Notes: generated by a model from the sequence alone, not told the origin. A stretch of 64,000 nt of DNA from Pseudanabaena sp. PCC 7367 (GCF_000317065.1 NC_019701.1:4164001-4228000), one strand, 5' to 3'; shown: positions 42,361 to 53,681, counted from the first letter of the stretch. Program-made: numbers and translations.

Positions 42361-42819
42361 TCAAGTTAAAGAGGAGCTTTGCCAGGAACTTGATAACAGT
42401 TTTCGTCCCAGTTCAATATCTTTACTCGAGCTTTGCCAATCAGGATGTGCTGTCCTTAAAAGGCTCTCAATCGTCTCACGATCGAACAGATGCCAGACCA
42501 ATGCGCCCTGTTTGATTTGGCCAGACTGATTTTCGATTACACTCTCAATGGCATAGCAATCAATGCTGAGGCAATAGATTAAGCAGGTAGTAGCAGCGCG
42601 ATCGAAAACCAGCCGATCGCCAACCTGCATAGTGCGAAAATTAATGATTGCCTGTTTAAACTCTTGGGGTGAGTTGACTACCAAGCCTGGTACTGGCGTA
42701 ATATACTGCCGATCGCCATTGATTGCCAGCCAGTAATGTCTGGTTGGATCAATGCCCTCAAGCCAAACTGACTCATCATCAAGACGGTATCGGGGTGCAA
42801 TAACAAGAGGATTGGTCAT
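42361..42819 (-). CDS. Hypothetical protein, 152 aa
   Basis: I do not recognise this protein. It begins MTNPLVIAPRYRLDDESVWL and appears soluble, with alternating strands and many Asp/Glu/Trp residues. Two cysteines (TCLIYCLS) lie near 88-93. No catalytic motif or membrane segment is visible. The frame is well formed with HIP1-like words inside, which supports it as genuine. Its 3' end (LLSSSWQSSSLT) lies only 20 bp from the IS3 remnant, so the C-terminus may have been altered by that insertion. It is convergent with cheR. Confidence 0.6.
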   Translation of the reverse strand: MTNPLVIAPRYRLDDESVWLEGIDPTRHYWLAINGDRQYITPVPGLVVNSPQEFKQAIINFRTMQVGDRLVFDRAATTCLIYCLSIDCYAIESVIENQSGQIKQGALVWHLFDRETIESLLRTAHPDWQSSSKDIELGRKLLSSSWQSSSLT

Positions 42820-43836
42820 AGGTGCTGGATTAGGGCATTAGGGTAGCAGTGGCAAATATTAAGCTTCTCGCATAAACATTTCACCCAAATGATCAAGCTA
42901 ATAGAACCAAAGCTGCAATCTCGTAATCATAGACAACAGGTCAGTATGGGAGGTTAGGGAGTAAAAGATCTATAAGCCTAACCCTAGTTTAAGCAAAACT
43001 CGCCAATTCATCCATCCCTAGAGGTACAAACTTAGCAGGTATAAATCCAACCTAAGTCAGATTATGTCGGCGATCGCTGCTGTTAGGTTTAGTCAGAGCC
43101 TAATATTAAGGTCAGTCTAGCTCAAATTAGAATAAAGGTATTTCCTAATTCATTGCCTAATTCAGGGATGATTAATATCAATCACCGATTGAGAGTCTAT
43201 TATTAGGATGGGCAAGGCATGAAGAGCTAAACTGCATTTTATTTTTGTCAATTATATATTGATGTATATGTTGCATATGTAATGTATGTGAATGAAAAAT
43301 CATATGTACAACTGCAATAAGGTAATACCATCTGTAAAGCTTGTAACGGGGTGAATTTATGGCTGCTAGTGCTGAGCCTGGATTTAATATTTCTCAGCCA
43401 TGCCAGGTGATAGAAGCGTGGCTGTCGCAGTTTAATCAATACTAGTATTTATGGCAAAATTAAATATTAAATGTTGAAACGATCGGGTCATGCAGTATGA
43501 TGCAGTGGCCTTAACTTTTTATGATTTAAGTTTGTAATGCTAGAGCTTAGCTGTACTTAAAGCTTTACTTGGAAAAGACAAGTTAATCCAAATGGCGATC
43601 GTAATTGGAAGGCTAAAGACATCCTACTAATATGTTTTATGTTTTGCTTTGCTATTTGATAAAGCTTGATTGAGGTAGTAATTAAGCTGATCAGCTATTG
43701 GAGTTAGCGATTAAGTATTAAGGCAGAACTAAGATCCGCAGCATTATCCTGGCTAGATGCTAGTATTTCCAGAAGGATAAGTGGCAGATATCACAAGAAG
43801 AGAAAACAGAGAAATAAGCAGAAGAAGTTAGATATA
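42820..43836. other. Long spacer upstream of pnp
   Basis: About 1 kb of AT-rich DNA. It contains a 28-codon open frame (43359-43445) that I do not call. A purine-rich segment (about 43788-43830) with GAAGAAG near the start codon serves as the pnp ribosome-binding region. No hairpin comparable to the autoregulatory leader of enteric pnp was found by eye. Confidence 0.5.
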
Positions 43837-45981
43837 ATGACCCCGACAGAGAAAACAATCCCATTTTATGGGAGAGAAATTAATTTAAAAATGGGACTGA
43901 TTGCCCCCCAGGCTGGTGGCTCAGTGTTAGTTAGCTGCGGTGAGACAGCAGTTCTGGTGACAGCAACTAGAGGTTCAGCTCGTGATGGGATCGATTTTTT
44001 ACCCCTTTTAGTTGATTACGAAGAGCGCCTCTATGCAGTAGGCAGAATCCCCGGTGGTTTTCTGCGCCGCGAAGGACGACCACCAGAAAAGGCAGTGTTA
44101 ACCTGTCGCTTGATCGATCGCCCGATGCGCCCGCTATTTCCCAATTGGTTGCGCGATGATATTCAAATTGTAGCTACAACGATGGCTCTGGATGAGCAAG
44201 CACCACCGGATGTTCTGGGGGTGACCGGGGCTTCGCTGGCAGCACAAATTGCCGGATTGCCCTTTAATGGGCCAATGGCTGGGGTGCGGGTTGGCCTGGT
44301 GGGTGATGAGTTTATTATTAATCCTACCTATGCTGAGGTAGAAAATGGCGATCTCGATCTGGTGGTAGCTGGTACGCCAGAAGGGATTGTGATGGTGGAA
44401 GCTGGTGCCAATCAGTTGCCGGAGCAGGACATGATCGAGGCGATCGAGTTTGGCTATGAGGCCGTCACTGAATTAATCAATGTTCAAAATGAGGTTTTGA
44501 AAGACCTGGGGATTGAAAAAGTAGAAATTGTGCCCCCAGAAGTCGATCCTACTCTGGCTGATTTTATCCAAGATCGCGCCAGCGAAAAAGTCACCAAAAT
44601 TATCAGTAGCTTCGAGAAAGTGAAGCCTGTACGTGATGATGCCCTAGATGCGGTCAAGGCAGAGCTAGAAGCAGAGATTGCTGAACTCCCTGAAGATGAT
44701 TCAATCAGGCTAGCCGCTACTGGTAAAGCGTTGGGCAATGCCTATAAGAGCTTGACCAAGAAACTGATGCGCAAGCAGATCATTGAAGAAAGTGTGCGGA
44801 TTGATGGCCGCAAGCTAGACGAAGTCCGACCCGTTGATACAATGGTGTCATTGTTACCGCGCGTACATGGCAGTGCTTTGTTTAATCGCGGCCTTACGCA
44901 AGTGCTTTCGATCGCTACTCTGGGTACTCCTTCCGATGCTCAGGATCTAGATGATTTGCATCCCGATGAGTCGAAGCGATATTTGCATCACTACAATTTC
45001 CCGCCCTACTCAGTGGGTGAGGCACGGCCGATGCGATCGCCAGGCCGCCGAGAAATTGGTCATGGGGCGTTGGCAGAACGGGCAATTTTGCCGATTTTGC
45101 CCGGTGGCGAGTTTCCCTATGTGTTGCGGGTCGTATCCGAGGTAACGTCTTCTAATGGTTCTACTTCGATGGGTTCGGTTTGTGCTTCGACCTTGGCATT
45201 GATGGATGCTGGGGTGCCGATCGCCAAGCCGGTCAGTGGTGTAGCGATGGGCTTAATTAAAGAAGGCGAAGAAGTGCGTGTCCTGACCGATATCCAGGGG
45301 ATTGAAGATTTTCTGGGGGATATGGATTTCAAGGTGGCTGGGACTGATGCTGGTATTACTGCCCTGCAAATGGACATGAAGATCACTGGCATTGCGATCG
45401 ATACGATCAAGGATGCGATCATTCAGGCCAAGGCTGGACGCTTGCATATTCTGGAAAAAATGCTAGCGGTGTTGCCAGAACCAAGGCCAGAAATCTCGCC
45501 CAATGCACCACGTATTCTGACCATGCAAATCAACCCGGATCAAATTGGTTTGGTAATTGGCCCTGGTGGTAAAACAATCAAGGGGATCGTGGAAGAAACT
45601 GGCGCTAAGGTTGATATTAACGACGATGGCACAGTTACGATCGCCTCGGTTGAGTCGGCAGGTGCAAAGCAGGCGATGCGGATCATTGAGGGGATGACCA
45701 AGCAGGTTTCTCCCGGTGATGTGTTTATGGGCAAGGTAACCCGAATTATTCCGATCGGTGCCTTTGTAGAGTTCCTGCCCGGTAAAGAAGGCATGGTGCA
45801 TATTTCCCAGCTAGCTGAAGGACGGGTTGGCAAAGTTGAAGATGAGGTGAACGTGGGCGATGAGGTGATTATTAAGATCCGCGAGATCGATCAACGCGGT
45901 CGCTATAATCTCACTCGCTTGGGCATTCATCCAGAGCAAGCCGCTGCTGCTAGGGGCGGAGATAAAGAAGAAGAATCCTGA
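43837..45981 (+). CDS. pnp: Polyribonucleotide nucleotidyltransferase (PNPase)
   Basis: Phosphorolytic 3'-5' exoribonuclease and RNA tailing enzyme. In cyanobacteria it also makes the heteropolymeric tails, since a poly(A) polymerase is lacking. The 714 residues comprise an RNase PH-like domain 1 ([20 protein letters not shown]), a helical linker, and RNase PH domain 2 (RALPxVHG-type segment [14 protein letters not shown], then [11 protein letters not shown]). A KH domain with [10 protein letters not shown] and an S1 domain ([20 protein letters not shown]) follow. All catalytic-region motifs appear intact. It ends in a Glu-rich tail. Its nearest neighbours are monocistronic. Confidence 0.97.
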   Translation: MTPTEKTIPFYGREINLKMGLIAPQAGGSVLVSCGETAVLVTATRGSARDGIDFLPLLVDYEERLYAVGRIPGGFLRREGRPPEKAVLTCRLIDRPMRPLFPNWLRDDIQIVATTMALDEQAPPDVLGVTGASLAAQIAGLPFNGPMAGVRVGLVGDEFIINPTYAEVENGDLDLVVAGTPEGIVMVEAGANQLPEQDMIEAIEFGYEAVTELINVQNEVLKDLGIEKVEIVPPEVDPTLADFIQDRASEKVTKIISSFEKVKPVRDDALDAVKAELEAEIAELPEDDSIRLAATGKALGNAYKSLTKKLMRKQIIEESVRIDGRKLDEVRPVDTMVSLLPRVHGSALFNRGLTQVLSIATLGTPSDAQDLDDLHPDESKRYLHHYNFPPYSVGEARPMRSPGRREIGHGALAERAILPILPGGEFPYVLRVVSEVTSSNGSTSMGSVCASTLALMDAGVPIAKPVSGVAMGLIKEGEEVRVLTDIQGIEDFLGDMDFKVAGTDAGITALQMDMKITGIAIDTIKDAIIQAKAGRLHILEKMLAVLPEPRPEISPNAPRILTMQINPDQIGLVIGPGGKTIKGIVEETGAKVDINDDGTVTIASVESAGAKQAMRIIEGMTKQVSPGDVFMGKVTRIIPIGAFVEFLPGKEGMVHISQLAEGRVGKVEDEVNVGDEVIIKIREIDQRGRYNLTRLGIHPEQAAAARGGDKEEES

Positions 45982-46186
45982 ATCCAGAGTGCTTGGCTAG
46001 TTGAGATCGAGCTAAGTTTAAATAAGCAAAACCAACTACGTTAGCTGCAAATCCGGTAGGATAGAAGGTGATAGGGCAGCGGAAAAATGGAGCATATGAT
46101 AGTCATCTTTGATGGTAATTACGATGCTCTGGATAACCTATAGTTATTGCTCTTAGCACTCATTCCAGTTAATCCTACCTAAGCCT

Positions 46187-47689
46187 ATGCTTACCTCCGA
46201 CCTGGCTAATCAAAATGCTCAAAATGCTCAGGATTGGCGATCGCTAGCCCAGCAGTTTGCCCAAATTGTTGGCGATCGTTATGTGGTGCGCACCCAGGAA
46301 GAGTTGATTGCCTATGAGTGCGATGGATTAACCAGTTATAAGCAACAACCCGCCCTGGTGGTATTACCAAAAGATACCGCAGAAGTCGCGGCAGTGGTGA
46401 AGGTATGCGATCGTTATCAAGTACCATTTGTGGCCAGGGGAGCCGGGACAGGATTATCTGGTGGCGCATTGCCGCTAGCTGATTCGGTGTTGATTGTGAC
46501 GGCAAGGCTAAAGCAAATCCTGGATGTAGATCTAGCTAATCAGCGGGTCGTGGTGCAACCAGGAGTGATTAATAATTGGGTGACCCAGGCCGTGAGTGGT
46601 GCTGGGTTTTATTATGCCCCCGATCCTTCCAGTCAAATCATTTGCTCGATCGGAGGGAATGTGGCGGAGAACTCCGGTGGCGTACATTGTCTTAAATATG
46701 GCGTAACCACCAATCATGTCTTGGGCTTGAAAGTAGTATTGCCCAACGGTGAGATTGTTAATATTGGGGGCAAAATCCCAGAAATGCCTGGCTATGATTT
46801 GCCTGGTATTTTAGTAGGTTCGGAAGGTACATTGGGAATTGTCACGGAAGTCACCTTAAGAATTCTCAAGGCGGCAGAAAAGATCCAGGTTTTCCTGGCT
46901 GATTTTGATAGTGTGGAAGCAGCGGGAGCTACGGTATCAGATATCACTGGGGCTGGCATCATTCCTGGTGGCATAGAGATGATGGATAATATGAGCATCA
47001 ATGCGGTTGAGGATGTGGTGGCTACCAACTGCTATCCCCGTGATGCGGCGGCGATCCTGCTGGTGGAACTGGATGGAATGGCGATCGAAGTGGCCGAGAA
47101 TGCCAAACAATTGGAAGCAATTTGTTATAAGAATGGCGCTCGGAATTTAGTTTCGGCGACCGATCCAGCAGAGCGAAATATTTTATGGAAAGGTCGCAAG
47201 GCAGCGTTCGCGGCAATGGGGAAACTCAGCCCCGACTATTATGTACAGGATGGAGTAATCCCGCGCACCAAGTTACCTTACGTGCTCAAGGAGATCGCTA
47301 ACCTGGGTGAGAAGTACGGACATTATGTAGCAAATGTATTCCATGCTGGTGATGGTAATCTGCATCCGCTGATTTTGTATGATAACTCTGTGCCTGGGCA
47401 ATTGGAACGGGTTGAGGAACTGGGTGGTGAAATCCTGAAGCTATGCGTGGCCGTGGGTGGTAGTATCTCTGGCGAACATGGAATTGGTTCCGATAAGCGC
47501 TGTTATATGCCAGAAATGTTCAGTGAGGCTGACTTGGAAACAATGCAGTGGGTAAGGCGATCGTTCGATCCCAAAAACATCGCCAACCCAACGAAAATAT
47601 TTCCCTCACCACGAACTTGCGGCGAGGGAGCGAAACCTCTATCGAAAGAAGAATTAGAATCGAAGTTTAAGAACGTACCACGATTTTAA
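46187..47689 (+). CDS. glcD: FAD-linked glycolate dehydrogenase subunit GlcD
   Basis: FAD-dependent oxidase/dehydrogenase oxidising glycolate (or D-lactate) to glyoxylate, the second step of photorespiratory 2-phosphoglycolate salvage in cyanobacteria. The 500 residues comprise the PCMH FAD domain (VARGAGTGLSGGALPLADSV, IGGNVAENSGGVHCLKYGVT) and the C-terminal cap domain with GDGNLHPLI and GEHGIGSDKRCYMPEMFS. The length fits GlcD. GlcE and GlcF are not adjacent, which is usual in cyanobacteria. D-lactate dehydrogenase of the same family cannot be excluded from sequence. It ends just before a convergent sensor-kinase gene. Confidence 0.88.
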   Translation: MLTSDLANQNAQNAQDWRSLAQQFAQIVGDRYVVRTQEELIAYECDGLTSYKQQPALVVLPKDTAEVAAVVKVCDRYQVPFVARGAGTGLSGGALPLADSVLIVTARLKQILDVDLANQRVVVQPGVINNWVTQAVSGAGFYYAPDPSSQIICSIGGNVAENSGGVHCLKYGVTTNHVLGLKVVLPNGEIVNIGGKIPEMPGYDLPGILVGSEGTLGIVTEVTLRILKAAEKIQVFLADFDSVEAAGATVSDITGAGIIPGGIEMMDNMSINAVEDVVATNCYPRDAAAILLVELDGMAIEVAENAKQLEAICYKNGARNLVSATDPAERNILWKGRKAAFAAMGKLSPDYYVQDGVIPRTKLPYVLKEIANLGEKYGHYVANVFHAGDGNLHPLILYDNSVPGQLERVEELGGEILKLCVAVGGSISGEHGIGSDKRCYMPEMFSEADLETMQWVRRSFDPKNIANPTKIFPSPRTCGEGAKPLSKEELESKFKNVPRF

Positions 47690-47865
47690 TTAGCTATGTT
47701 CAACTTTACACTAACTATGTGCATGGTGATTATTTAGTAGATGAGGAAGCAGCAGAGTCAGTAGAGATCCAGATAACGCATGGCTACTCAAGAGACCACC
47801 GCCGCGTTCCCATCCTTGCTTCTAGGTTTGGTCCAAAATATGAGAGCGAGATTTGTCCTAATCTG

Positions 47866-50865
47866 CTATAGAAAGCTACTACGACCAGGTTCAAGCTCTG
47901 AACTGTTAAATTTTTCTGGTAGCTGGATTGTGAAGGTAGAACCTTGGCCAAGCTCACTTTTGACCGTGATCTTACCGCCTAAAAACTGACAAATTTTGTT
48001 AGTGATTGCCAGCCCCAAGCCAGTGCCACCATACTTACGGGTAATTGAATTATCTGCTTGGGTGAAGGGAGCAAATAGTTCTGGCAATCGCTCCGGTTCA
48101 ATGCCAATACCATTATCGCTTACGGAGAAAATCAAGTAGCGATCGCCATGATGTTCCTGTGGCAATTCTAATTGAGAATCTGAAGACGCTGAAGAAGCTG
48201 GGGCTTTAGGCTCAACTTGCATATTAGTTTGGGAAACTTGCAAAGTTGTTAGCAACTCACCAAAACTATCCCTTGCTGGCTCTGCGATCGGCTCAGTTAA
48301 CCCATAGACCGAGAGCGTAATTTCCCCATCGTGGGTAAACTTACAGGCATTACTGAGAAGGTTATAAATGCATTGCCTGATCTTTGTCAGATCGCCATAC
48401 ATATCGGTTAAATCAGGTGCGCAACTAACCACAACTTTGTTATTATTTTTTTTCGCCTGCATCTGAATACTAGAGGCGAGTTCATCAACAAGCAAGCGTA
48501 CGTCAAAATCCTCTAAATATAAAGACACTCGTCCCGCTTCGATCCGACTGATATCCAGAATGTCATTGATCAAATTCAACAGATGCTTACCCGAAGTGCG
48601 AATCCTTTCTAAGTCTTCAACAATTTCTTCATGTCCCCATTCCACCACTTCTTCCTGCAAAACTTCCGTATAGCCAATAATTGCATTCAACGGAGTGCGC
48701 AATTCATGGCTCATTGTAGACAGAAATACATTGCGGGCTTTATAGGTTTTTTCGATCGCCTCCTTGGCATTTTTGAGCATGACTTCCGATTGCTTCCTGT
48801 CAGTAATATCACGAGCCACCCAAACCACCTGGTTCTCAAGCATAGGTGAAATACTGGCCGCAAACCAGATCTCCTGATCATTAATTTCTAGACTGTACTC
48901 AACTGGAATAGTCTGCTGGGAACGCAATGCTTTTCTAACATAGGCCATTAATTCATCGGCCTTATGCTTTGGCATCACTTCATAAATGGTGCGACCAAGC
49001 ATCTCTTCTGGAGCCAGGTATAAAACATCTGGATTGGTGGGAGCAACTTCTAGATACCGACCTTCATGATCTAGAACCAGAATTACATCGGTGATTGCCC
49101 TAAACAATGCCCTTAGCTCGGCCTCGGCATGCTGACGATCGGCAATTTGCGATTGCAGACTTTTATTGGTCGTAACTAGCTCCTGAGTGCGTTTAGAGAC
49201 TTCTGTCTCTAGATCAGCCGTAATTTTATGTAGTTCTGTTTCTGCATGTTTATAATCAGTAATATTCCGCACAATCCAGGCTACCCGATTTGCTGAAATT
49301 GGCGAAACCCGCGCAAAGAACCAGGTTTTCTGTTCGTTAATGTATAGGTAATATTCTATTTCCTGGGTGGTTTGACGATCGAGGGCAATCTGAATAAAGC
49401 GGTGATACATCTCTGCCTGTTTATGGGGCAGCACTTCATATACACTCTTGCCTATTTGCGATTGGTGGTGATCTACCAGATAACTAGGATCCGTAGGAGC
49501 AATCTGAAGACAATAGCCCTGCCGATCGAACACCAGAATCACCTCATCTATGATTGCCAGCAAAGTTAAGAGATCAATTTCCTCTTCATTACCACTAGCA
49601 GAGGGTTGAGCTGTATAGAGAGGAAGTTCCCTGGCATAGGTAGCCTCGGTTTGAGTGCTTGCGGGTTGATTCTGGTGAGTTGCACTAGTCTGGCTAAATT
49701 GAGCCAATAAATTAGTAATCAAAGATGATGAGGTATTTGTTACCCCTAACCAGGGTTGTGGTTCAATTTGCCGATCGCTTTCATATACTAATTTGAGCTG
49801 CCCATCTGGTTCAACTAAACCAATCCGACATGATTTATGAGTGTGTCGATCGGTGGCAAATTTGATCATGCCGCTGGGAGCCGGAAAGTCTATGTTTTGG
49901 CTGGCCATAACAATCTGTTCGGGGGCAAATGAGCCCACCACTTCAGCGGCTAGCTTCCATAGATAGATCTGGGTATAGGCAGTTTCGATCGGCGCAGAGG
50001 TAACTCGATCGGCACCATAATGAGCCTGGAAATTCTGGACAAACTGTTGATTCTCTTTGCTATCAAGACGCTGGAAGTAGCTGCTACAGCCATAATGGCC
50101 GATCGCTACAATTGGGTCAATTTGTTGTAACTCAGCTTCAGTTAAATTCAGCGAAATGATGGTGAAATCACTAGCCTCAACCCCAGTTTGGCTATACTGG
50201 CTATAAAAATCGATCGTATTAAAACTACTCATCAGATTGAAAACAACTGTCGCCTTACTCTGTTTAACTTGCTGGGCGATCGCGGCAAAATCAATGTGAG
50301 CGGTTCCCCAGGGCAAAACATAAACCTCACCAGCCAGGGTTTGATTATATTCTTGGAGCAGTGCTTTGAGGATGTTACTAGTGGTACGCGAAAAAATAGT
50401 ATTGTCACCGAGCAAAAAAATACTTTTATCTTCGGTTTGGGTTAATTGTTGGTCAAAGAGCCATTTAAGCGCAGGCTCTAACAATTGGTTGGCACAAGAC
50501 CCAGTATAAAAAACATGCTGACTTTGCTCTAGTCCTTCATAGGCAAATGGATACCAAAAGGAACAATCGGCTTGATCAATTAATGGAATTACGGCCTTGC
50601 GGGTTTGCGAAGAACCACCACTAAAAATTGCCACCACCCGATCGTGATGGATCAATTGGCTTACTTGTTCAGTAAATTTGGTTGGCTCAGCACTGCTATC
50701 CCTGATCACTGGTTCAATTGCTTTACCAAGTACGCCACCACCAGCATTGATCTCGGCGATCGCTAGCAATGCCGCATCTCGCATCGGCAACTCTGCAATC
50801 GAATCGCTCAAAGAGTTAAGAATACCAACTTTTACGGTGGGGGAATTTGCAGAATCGATCGCCAT
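47866..50865 (-). CDS. Cytosolic hybrid sensor kinase: UrtA/AmiC-like receptor domain - PAS - PAS - histidine kinase
   Basis: 999 residues. The N-terminal ~390 residues resemble the type-I periplasmic-binding fold of short-chain amide and urea receptors (VGILNSLSDSIAELPMRDAA, INAGGGVLGKAIEPVIRDSS, YPFAYEGLEQSQHVFYTG). There is no signal peptide and no membrane segment before or after it, so the sensor should be cytoplasmic, like AmiC. Two PAS domains follow (about 435-550 and 600-700; repeated VLVFDRQGYCLQI and ILVLDHEGRYLEV wording). HisKA has His720 in TMSHELRTPLNAIIGYTEVL. HATPase motifs include NLLSNACKF, DNGIGIEPERL and GGTGLGLAITNKICQFLGGK. No REC domain follows, so it needs a separate response regulator, not visible here. 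Confidence 0.85.
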   Translation of the reverse strand: MAIDSANSPTVKVGILNSLSDSIAELPMRDAALLAIAEINAGGGVLGKAIEPVIRDSSAEPTKFTEQVSQLIHHDRVVAIFSGGSSQTRKAVIPLIDQADCSFWYPFAYEGLEQSQHVFYTGSCANQLLEPALKWLFDQQLTQTEDKSIFLLGDNTIFSRTTSNILKALLQEYNQTLAGEVYVLPWGTAHIDFAAIAQQVKQSKATVVFNLMSSFNTIDFYSQYSQTGVEASDFTIISLNLTEAELQQIDPIVAIGHYGCSSYFQRLDSKENQQFVQNFQAHYGADRVTSAPIETAYTQIYLWKLAAEVVGSFAPEQIVMASQNIDFPAPSGMIKFATDRHTHKSCRIGLVEPDGQLKLVYESDRQIEPQPWLGVTNTSSSLITNLLAQFSQTSATHQNQPASTQTEATYARELPLYTAQPSASGNEEEIDLLTLLAIIDEVILVFDRQGYCLQIAPTDPSYLVDHHQSQIGKSVYEVLPHKQAEMYHRFIQIALDRQTTQEIEYYLYINEQKTWFFARVSPISANRVAWIVRNITDYKHAETELHKITADLETEVSKRTQELVTTNKSLQSQIADRQHAEAELRALFRAITDVILVLDHEGRYLEVAPTNPDVLYLAPEEMLGRTIYEVMPKHKADELMAYVRKALRSQQTIPVEYSLEINDQEIWFAASISPMLENQVVWVARDITDRKQSEVMLKNAKEAIEKTYKARNVFLSTMSHELRTPLNAIIGYTEVLQEEVVEWGHEEIVEDLERIRTSGKHLLNLINDILDISRIEAGRVSLYLEDFDVRLLVDELASSIQMQAKKNNNKVVVSCAPDLTDMYGDLTKIRQCIYNLLSNACKFTHDGEITLSVYGLTEPIAEPARDSFGELLTTLQVSQTNMQVEPKAPASSASSDSQLELPQEHHGDRYLIFSVSDNGIGIEPERLPELFAPFTQADNSITRKYGGTGLGLAITNKICQFLGGKITVKSELGQGSTFTIQLPEKFNSSELEPGRSSFL

Positions 50866-51296
50866 TAATCGTTGCCATATTAAGTGTTTAGGCAGCAGTA
50901 AAAATATGAAAAGCGCAATAGTTACACTTTTTTGATTATTATTATTTAATTATTATTTAACCGGATTTGAACCGACAGAGTAATAGTTGCAGATCAGGTT
51001 AACTATTAACACTATTAACTTAAGTAGTCGCAGACCAGGGTTTATAGTTCCGGAAATTTTGACTAAAAGTTGTTTACTGAGGCTGAATCAGTTTCTGAAC
51101 GTCTAATTAATCCATTGGTCTAAGGCCATGACATCAACCATCAATGCCAGATAAAAATGCCAGATCAAATAGTAGCCGGAGCCAGGAAAACCTGCTTCCA
51201 TTATTACTATTGCTCAACATGATGCTTTAGTCTAGATAACCTGGCAGTTATCTCGGTCACACTCAACAAACCAGAGCAAATCTGATTTCTGATTTT
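50866..51296. other. Spacer between two minus-strand genes
   Basis: About 430 bp of AT-rich DNA, including an ATTATT/TTAATTATT-rich patch around 50940-50960. It carries the sensor-kinase upstream region. No gene, RNA or clear terminator is seen. Confidence 0.5.
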
Positions 51297-52193
51297 TTAG
51301 ATATTACTCAGCCAATCAACGATCAGCGGGTTCACCAATTCTGGACGCTCATCGTGGGGGCAGTGGCCAGTATTGGCGATCGGCATAAACTTGATCGCTT
51401 TGGTTTCGCTATATTGCTGATAGATCGTAGCACCAGAAATGGGTGTCCAGGGATCTCGATCGCCCCAGAGTACCAACAATGGCCTGTCAATTTTCGGCAA
51501 CAATTCGTCAGGCTTGGGGCCAGGTGGGGCTGTCAAAATTGAAGCAAATACTTTTTGAGCGCCAGGATCACAAGAGGGCTGATGTAGCATTTCTACCAGC
51601 TCATCACTAATTGCCTCATGATTGCGATAGACCTGTTTGAGGGTACCGCGAATCCGCTGCTTTTGGCGTACCCGATTAAAAATAAACTGCCCCAATCGGC
51701 GCGAACTAACCAGCCTGGTAAAGGTACCCATGATCAAGCCAAACACCGGATTTAGTTCTTCCGGGCGATGATTCAGACCACCTGCCGAATTGAGCAAAAC
51801 TCCCGCCCTGGCCATTTCAGGATGATCGGCCAGCACCATTAAGCACAGTAATGCGCCGATCGAATTACCAATGAACACAGCCGGTTGATTAATTTTCTCT
51901 TGCCAGAAATCTTGTAATAGTTCCTGCCACAACTCCAGGGAATAATCTAACTCCGGCTTGTCGGCCGCACCAAACCCCAGTAGATCGATCGCAAAAACCT
52001 GATAACCAGCCGCCGCCAACGCTGGAATATTTTTCCGCCAATGGCCGATCGAAGCGCCAAACCCATGCACCAACACGATCGGCACATTATTGCTATTCCC
52101 ATTGACGCTATAGAAAATGCGGTGGCCACGCCATTGCCAGGCTTGTTTGTCGATATTTGGAGCTACGCTGATGGAACTGGTGGGGGCGATCAT
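51297..52193 (-). CDS. Alpha/beta fold hydrolase
   Basis: Serine hydrolase of the alpha/beta fold, 298 residues, with no signal peptide. The oxyanion/HG element is VHGFGASIGHW (43-52). The nucleophile elbow is Ser111 in FIGNSIGALL. The catalytic acid is probably Asp246 (LWGDRDPWTP), and the His is His276 (NTGHCPHDERP). A helical lid lies at about 140-215. The substrate is unknown; esterases, haloalkane dehalogenase-like enzymes and lipid hydrolases share this layout, and cyanobacteria carry many such paralogues. It stands alone between divergent genes. Confidence 0.9.
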   Translation of the reverse strand: MIAPTSSISVAPNIDKQAWQWRGHRIFYSVNGNSNNVPIVLVHGFGASIGHWRKNIPALAAAGYQVFAIDLLGFGAADKPELDYSLELWQELLQDFWQEKINQPAVFIGNSIGALLCLMVLADHPEMARAGVLLNSAGGLNHRPEELNPVFGLIMGTFTRLVSSRRLGQFIFNRVRQKQRIRGTLKQVYRNHEAISDELVEMLHQPSCDPGAQKVFASILTAPPGPKPDELLPKIDRPLLVLWGDRDPWTPISGATIYQQYSETKAIKFMPIANTGHCPHDERPELVNPLIVDWLSNI

Positions 52194-52520
52194 TTGGTTG
52201 GTGTTGAGATTAAGTTGATGGTTAATAGATCAAATTAGAAATTCAAAAAATTAAATGGTAATGGGCAAATTCGTAATCTAAATAATTACCCTGCTCTACT
52301 AATACCGATCGAATATTTTTAGTAGCGATCGAAACTGCGCATTTCATTTGTTCATTTCTAACATAGAAGCACTGGCCAAGCCTTCCGCCCTACGTTGGAT
52401 CTATTGGGTTAGATCTACAACCTCAGTTACGGCAGTTATGATTGAATTAGTAATGAATTAGTAATTAGTACCCACCATTTCAATTACTTCAATTATTCGG
52501 GTCAAACCCCATACCTAACC
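52194..52520. other. Spacer upstream of moaA
   Basis: About 330 bp between divergent genes. I looked for a molybdenum-cofactor riboswitch-like fold and saw no convincing one. No open frame or strong promoter is visible. Confidence 0.4.
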
Positions 52521-53507
52521 GTGAATCCAGTTGACTACCTGCGCATTAGCCTGATCGATCGCTGCAACTTCCGCTGTACCTACTGTATGCCCGAAGAGGC
52601 AGAATTTGACTATATTCAATCCCAACAACTGCTCAGCAATGACGAGCTAGTTGCACTCTTGGGTGAGGTATTTATGCCACTGGGCTTTTCTAAATTTCGG
52701 CTCACGGGTGGTGAACCATTGCTGCGCAAGAACCTGACCGAGTTAGTAGAATCGATCGCCAATTTGCCGGGGCTCCAGGATCTCTCCATGACCACCAATG
52801 GTTATTTGCTGCCCACAATGGCACAACCGCTCTATGATGCGGGTCTACGCCGGATTAATATTAGTCTTGATTCCCTGGATGCAGGCATATTTAAGCAAAT
52901 TACCGGGCGCGATCGCTGGCAACAGGTATGGCAAGGTATTTTAGCTGCCTATGCAGTGGGTTTTGATCCGCTTAAACTAAATGTGGTGGTGATTCCCGGC
53001 GTAAACGATCGTGAGGTGCTGGATTTGGCGGCATTGAGTATCGATCGTGCCTGGCATATTCGCTTCATTGAATTCATGCCGATCGGTAATTCCCCTTTGT
53101 TTGACAGCGTTGGTTGGATTGATTCCGCTACTTTACGCGAGCAAATTAGCGATCGCTATGGCCTATTCGAAAGTAACTGCAAAGGCAACGGCCCAGCGGA
53201 TGTGTTTCAAATTCCCAATGCCAAAGGGACGCTAGGGTTTATTAGTCAAATGTCGGAATGTTTTTGCGATCGCTGTAATCGAATTCGCCTCTCGGCCGAT
53301 GGCTGGCTGCGACCTTGTTTGCTGAATGAATCGGGGCAGATCGATCTTAAATCTTTACTACGAGAATCGGAGCCAGATTTCACCCAGATTAGAGCCCAGG
53401 TGAGGCAGTTATTAATCGACAAAGAAGCAATTAATTTCAAAGAGCGCGATCGCGGTGTAGGCGATCAATCTACCTATCGTCGTACCATGTCACAAATTGG
53501 GGGTTAG
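52521..53507 (+). CDS. moaA: GTP 3',8-cyclase MoaA (molybdenum cofactor biosynthesis)
   Basis: Radical SAM enzyme that, with MoaC, converts GTP to cyclic pyranopterin monophosphate. The 328 residues start with GTG 52521. Radical-SAM cysteines C15, C19 and C22 lie in RCNFRCTYC, and the GGEP motif is in [14 protein letters not shown] second C-terminal cluster is bound by [19 protein letters not shown]. The protein ends in the conserved GG ([11 protein letters not shown]), needed for activity in homologues. No other moa genes lie close by. Confidence 0.95.
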   Translation: MNPVDYLRISLIDRCNFRCTYCMPEEAEFDYIQSQQLLSNDELVALLGEVFMPLGFSKFRLTGGEPLLRKNLTELVESIANLPGLQDLSMTTNGYLLPTMAQPLYDAGLRRINISLDSLDAGIFKQITGRDRWQQVWQGILAAYAVGFDPLKLNVVVIPGVNDREVLDLAALSIDRAWHIRFIEFMPIGNSPLFDSVGWIDSATLREQISDRYGLFESNCKGNGPADVFQIPNAKGTLGFISQMSECFCDRCNRIRLSADGWLRPCLLNESGQIDLKSLLRESEPDFTQIRAQVRQLLIDKEAINFKERDRGVGDQSTYRRTMSQIGG

Positions 53508-53681
53508 TAGTTTTTCCAATCAGCAACATACAAAATATTGCGACAAACAGCCTGGCTTAAAGCTCCATTCAGCCAAATCATTCAATCTATAGCCCAAATC
53601 TTGAATTAATGCGATGCCGCATATCCGCCTTATCAAGCATCAGATCGATCATTTGAATTGTTATTGCTCCTACTTAAAACT

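Noticed and set aside
43359-43445. 28-codon frame in the pnp spacer
   Set aside because: Short, with no comparative support; the start context is only moderately good.
47780-47989. 69-codon frame between glcD and the sensor kinase
   Set aside because: Overlaps the 3' end of the sensor kinase on the other strand and shows no motif.
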